Source: Microcebus murinus (lineage: Eukaryota > Chordata > Mammalia > Primates > Cheirogaleidae). From it: a stretch of 64,000 nucleotides of DNA. Position numbers and translations under genes: made by a program. The notes beneath the pieces are model-generated. The model did not search any database, was not told where the DNA came from, and was given only the letters and a program-made list of their open reading frames with translations. Positions 60,376-64,000 of this stretch are shown here, in pieces. Position 1 is the stretch's first letter; each line of letters starts with the position of its first letter. Location: contig NC_134110.1 of NCBI RefSeq assembly GCF_040939455.1, positions 98,671,001 to 98,735,000 on the forward strand, written 5' to 3'.

Positions 60376-60685
60376 CTTTCCTTTCCTTTCCTTTCCTTTC
60401 CTTTCCTTTCCTTTCCTTTCCTTTCCTTTCCTTTCCTTTCCTTTCCTTTCCTTTCCTTTCCTTTCCTTTCCTTTCCTTTCCTTTCCTTTCCTTTCCTTTC
60501 CTTTCCTTTCCTTTCCTTTCCTTTCCTTTCCTTTCCTTTCCTTTCCTTTCCTTTCCTTTCCTTTCCTTTCCTTTCCTTTCCTTTCCTTTCCTTTCCTTTC
60601 CTTTCCTTTCCTTTCCTTTCCTTTCCTTTCCTTTCCTTTCCTTTCCTTTCCTTTCCTTTCCTTTCCTTTCCTTTCCTTTCCTTTC
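60376..60685. repeat. (CTTTC)62 pentanucleotide array, uninterrupted
   Basis: 310 bp made of 62 perfect CTTTC units (GAAAG on the other strand), with no substitution or phase change visible. It ends with a single variant 'ttttg'. Because 5 is coprime to 3, every frame cycles through the same pentapeptide, giving long Leu-Ser-Phe-Pro-Phe and Lys-Glu-Arg-Lys-Gly frames that are artefacts. Purity implies a young, unstable locus. Confidence 0.98.
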
Positions 60686-61614
60686 TTTTGTGCAAGGAAA
60701 GCAAGGAGACCCCTACAATAGAAGAGGAAAATCTGGGTGAATGTGATGGAGAAAGCTTGTTTTTAATTCCCAGTGACTACTTTCAAAATATTTTGACTGA
60801 ATTTGGTTTAAACTGCTATGGTACTCTCAAATGCAACCATTGGATTCAATTACAAAAATTTTTAGAAAGCCATTAAACCCTGGTACTACCAATGTGTTGA
60901 AAAGGACAAGAAAGACTGACAAGGTGGTTATTTAAAAAAAAATTGTTTGATATTCTTGGCTTTGAAATTTCAATTAGGTTATTAAACATCTGAGTCTTTC
61001 AAACTGCATGCCCATGCCAAAAAATTTAAAACTTTTAGCAACCTGCTCCCAGAAGTCAGGGGTTTAATCCAACAGTTACCAGAAATGCTCTTAAACCTTC
61101 TGCTTCCAGGTCAGGAAGTTTTTGGCAGGCCACTGTTTGGCGGGAACTTGGCCTTCGCTTAGGTATATGCTACTTCAGGAGGATTCGAACAGGCTGGCTT
61201 CGGGGAGGAAGCCAGGGCTCGCTAGGCCAAAATCCTTTGCTTTGTACTTCTTCGGAATTCCTGCTGTCACAGTGCAAACCCAATTTTCAGTAGAATTGGA
61301 TGACAACTGCTCCAAATAATGCAGCTCTTGGTTTACCTTGAAGGTGCCTAAGTAGATTTACTCCCTTCTAAGTAAGCATGAAGCCCTGGGAAATGGATGA
61401 ATTGTATGGTGTGTAAACTGTACCTCATTAAACTTTTCAGAAAAGGTAGGCACATTATGATTTATACTGTGGTCCTTGCTTTTATAGAAATGGGCAGGCG
61501 TGTCTGGCCTGCACTCAGTAGCGTGCTGGCAAATATTTTTAATGACCAGCTCTCTGCAACAAAGAGCCCTGATCAAAGGCACTTGCTATGGCCTTTAAGA
61601 GACTGGGACCTAGA
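60686..61614. other. Single-copy sequence, nothing recognised
   Basis: No gene or repeat family was recognised to the right of the pentamer array. Confidence 0.45.
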
Positions 61615-63290
61615 AATGTAGACTATTTTAAACTATGAAATTATCTCAAGCATACAGGAAAATAGAAAGAATAATACAAAAAATGTCTATGTACTCACCA
61701 ACCTTTATTAAATCTGAACACTTTGTGATATTTACTTTTCTGTTAAAGAAACAGTTACAGCTCTCTGGATGCCCTCTCTGGCCTCCTCCCCTCCCTGCAG
61801 AGTGGTGATCACTGTGTCAACGTTGTCTTGCCCCTGCCAGCCTGTAGGCCGGGTGGTCTTCGAGCTCTCAGTGCTGTGCAAAGGCCACAGTGTCAGTACA
61901 GGTTTTTCAGTATTTCAAATGCCACCCTTGCCTGCATGTTTTAATATTGTTTTACATGTTTTAAAAGTTGCATATTAATCATAATGTACACACCTCTTTG
62001 ATAAGTTTAATGAGATATAGTCTACCCACCACACAATTCATCTATTTAAAGTGTATATAAGTCAATGATTTTTAATATATTCATAGAGTTGCACAACTAT
62101 CACCACATCAATTTTAGAACATTTTCATCACTACCATGACCTTCCCCCTCAGCCGAAAAAACCCTACCTGTGCCAATTAACAGTCCCTACCCTTTCCCAT
62201 CCCCCCTTGCTCCCACTCCCAGACCTGGACAACCACTAATCCACTTTCTCTCTTAGAGAATTGCCTGGTCTGGTCATTTCATATAAACAGAAACATACAA
62301 TGTGTGAGCTTTTGTGTCTGGCTTCTTTCACTTAACATAGTATGTTTTATAATTGATTCATGTTGTAGCATGTATTGATATTCATTCATTTTATTGCCAA
62401 ATAATATTCTATAGTATGGAGATATCACATTTTATTTATTTATTCACCCATTGATGGCCATTTCGGTTGTTTCCACTTTTTGGCTATCATGAATAATACT
62501 GCTATTAATATTTCTGTACAAGTTTTTTGTGTGAACATGTTTCATTTCTTTTGTGTATGTACCTAGGAAAAGAATTGCTGTATCATATTGGAACTATATG
62601 TTTAAACTTTTGAGAAGCTGCTAGACTGTTTTCCAAAGCAGATCTATCATTTTATATTTTCACTAGCAGGGCATGAGGATTCTGAGTTGTCCATGTCTTT
62701 GCTGATACTTGTTATCATCTTTTGTCTATTACAACAATACTAGTAGGTATGAAGAGTTATGATGATTTTGATTTGCATTTCCATGATGACTAATAATAAT
62801 GGAGCATCTTTTCTTGTTAGCTATTTGTATTTCTTTTTTGGAGAAATGTCTATTCAGATCATTTGTCTATTTTTTAAATAGAATTATTTATCTTTTTATT
62901 ATTGAGGTATAAGAATTCTTTATGTGTTCTAGATATATCTCCCTTATCAGATATATGATTTGCAAATATTTTCTCCCATTCTCTCGACTATTTTTTCACT
63001 TTTTTGATGGTGTTCTTTGCAGTACGTAACCTTCTGAAACATTTCTTCAATTAATAAGCCTTTATAATGATCCAAGTAGAAATATGGAACCTAAGTACAT
63101 TAATTTTAACCAATTTCAACTTCTATCTAGCACTCAATACTATGACTATTGTAAATTAATTTATTGATCCATTCTCCTCTCAGTAGAAATCTGGGCTGTT
63201 GCCAGTATTTGGCTGCAACAAACAATGCCACCATGAACATTCTAATCCATGTCTTTTGGGGGACATTTTCAAGTGCTTTTCAGTTAAATT
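61615..63290 (-). mobile_element. L1M 3' UTR and ORF2 end, antisense, in pieces
   Basis: 61615-61760 ('aaattatctcaagcatacag', 'atgtactcaccaacctttat') is an L1M-type 3' piece. 61985-63015 runs from 'atctatttaaagtgtatata' and 'gttgcacaactatcaccaca' through reverse ORF2 ('cattgatggccatttcggtt', 'gattttgatttgcatttcca', 'cttatcagatatatgatttg'). 63135-63290 is a further piece ('ttgatccattctcctctcag', 'aacaatgccaccatgaacat'). Single-copy DNA lies at 61761-61984 and 63016-63134. Confidence 0.75.
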
Positions 63291-63292
63291 TA

Positions 63293-64000
63293 CAAGGCAT
63301 ACCTTGGAGATTGTCATTTCCAGACCACCATAACAAAGCCAAGAGCACAATAAAGTGAGTTGCACAAATTTTTTTGATTTCTCAGTGCCTATAAAAGTTA
63401 TGTTTACACTATCTTTGTAGTCTATTAAATGTGTAATAGCATTATATCCAAAAAGCAATGTATTAATATATACCTTAATTAAAAAATACTTTATTGCCAA
63501 AAAATCCTAATGATTATCGGAGGCTTCAGCAAGTTCATAATCTTTTTGTTGTTGAAGGGTCTTGCCCCAGTGTTGACAGCTGCTATTCATCGGGGGGATG
63601 GTTGCTGAAGGCTGAAGTGGCCGTGGCAACTTTTTATAAAAGGACAGTAATGAAGTTTGCCACGTCAATGGACTCTTCCTTTCATGAAGAATTTCTCTGT
63701 AGCATGCAAGTGCTGTCTGGTAGCATTTTACCCACAGTAGAACCTCTTTCAAAATTGGAATCAATCTTCTAAAACCCTGCCACAAAGTTTGTTGCTTTAT
63801 CAACAAACTTTAAGTAATATTCTAAATGTTTTGTTGACATTCCCACAATGTTCATAGCATCTTCACCAGGAGTAGTTTCGATCTCAAAAAAGTTACTTTC
63901 TTCGCTCTCCATAAGAGGCGACTCCTCGTCCATTCCAGTTTGATCATGAGAGTGCATGCACCAGCTCATCACATCGTTAGGCTCCACTTCTAATTCTATA
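63293..64000 (-). mobile_element. Tigger1-like DNA transposon, antisense, truncated by the window edge
   Basis: After a TA (63291-63292) the terminal sequence 'caaggcataccttggagat' matches the Tigger CAGGCATACC terminus with one base inserted. The element's 3' non-coding end, with 'cagaccaccataacaaagcc' and 'acactatctttgtagtctat', leads into transposase coding sequence read on the minus strand. It runs to the end of the window, so the other terminus lies outside. Confidence 0.92.
63507..64000 (-). pseudogene. Tigger (pogo-type) transposase C-terminal fragment
   Basis: Tigger transposases are pogo-family DDE enzymes that cut and paste at TA. Only the C-terminal tail lies in this window, past the catalytic triad. 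Recognisable pieces are 'EEESPLMESEES'-like acidic text, 'TPGEDAMNIVGMSTK', 'KCYQTALACYREILHERKS' and 'SLLSFYKKLPRPLQPS', ending at a stop at 63507-63509. A frameshift near 63770-63800 separates the upstream piece (63769-63987) from the downstream piece (63507-63806). It is inactive. Confidence 0.9.

Noticed and set aside
60306..60740. 132- and 141-codon open frames on opposite strands
   Set aside because: Both are translations of the CTTTC array. A 5-bp unit without stops is open in all frames.

Overview
The window is primate nuclear DNA, most likely from a strepsirrhine (lemur-type) genome. The SINE signature supports this. The dimeric Alu at about 51.4-51.75 kb and the half Alu at about 1.4-1.6 kb carry the 'aattggccaactaaaaatat' linker and the 'gagtgccgtggcgtcagcct' right arm that I associate with lemur Alus. 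The young L1 family here also has a short 3' UTR unlike the human one. No lorisoid tRNA-derived SINE was seen. I found no host protein-coding exon that I can support. The window reads as intergenic or intronic DNA dense in repeats, with one clear and one probable CpG island that could be promoters.

Layout. 1-3.73 kb is an old, broken L1 (+ strand ORF2) hit by two Alus. 3.7-16.7 kb is mostly single-copy DNA with L1M, L2 and MIR relics, a MER1-like hAT element (11.6-12.1 kb) and a 5'-truncated lemur L1 (14.7-15.3 kb). 16.7-18.13 kb is a nest of DNA transposons: two MER2 copies in opposite orientation, one split by a piggyBac-like element and an Alu, the other by a MER1-like element with a target-site duplication. 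18.1-25.1 kb holds a CpG-island-like patch with two GC boxes (20.2-20.5 kb), a TA/TG microsatellite, and a tiny tail-less Alu in a MIR. 25.17-25.47 kb is a full-length antisense 7SL RNA pseudogene. 25.5-41 kb is single-copy DNA with scattered L1M, L2 and MIR pieces and a small CpG-rich patch at 35.0-35.2 kb.

41.0-47.5 kb is a full-length minus-strand lemur L1 flanked by an 8-bp duplication. It has a 5' UTR with a YY1-like motif, ORF1 with three disabling changes and ORF2 with only two premature stops. A second, 5'-truncated copy of the same family lies in the same orientation at 55.8-58.5 kb. Between them lie a MER8-like Tigger MITE, L1M pieces, MIRs and the lemur Alu. 59.5-60.1 kb is a strong CpG island, followed about 300 bp later by an uninterrupted (CTTTC)62 pentanucleotide array. 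The end of the window holds L1M fragments and the 3' part of a Tigger1-like transposon, with a decayed transposase, running off the edge.

Nothing here works together as a pathway. The content is a record of layered insertions: L2/MIR, then L1M, MER1, MER2 and Tigger, then Alu and 7SL, then lemur L1. The most unusual items are the (CTTTC)62 array beside the CpG island, the five-element transposon nest with a probable piggyBac insertion, the tail-less 72-bp Alu with a perfect 17-bp duplication, and the nearly intact L1. Repeat family names come from recognition by eye, not from a database search.
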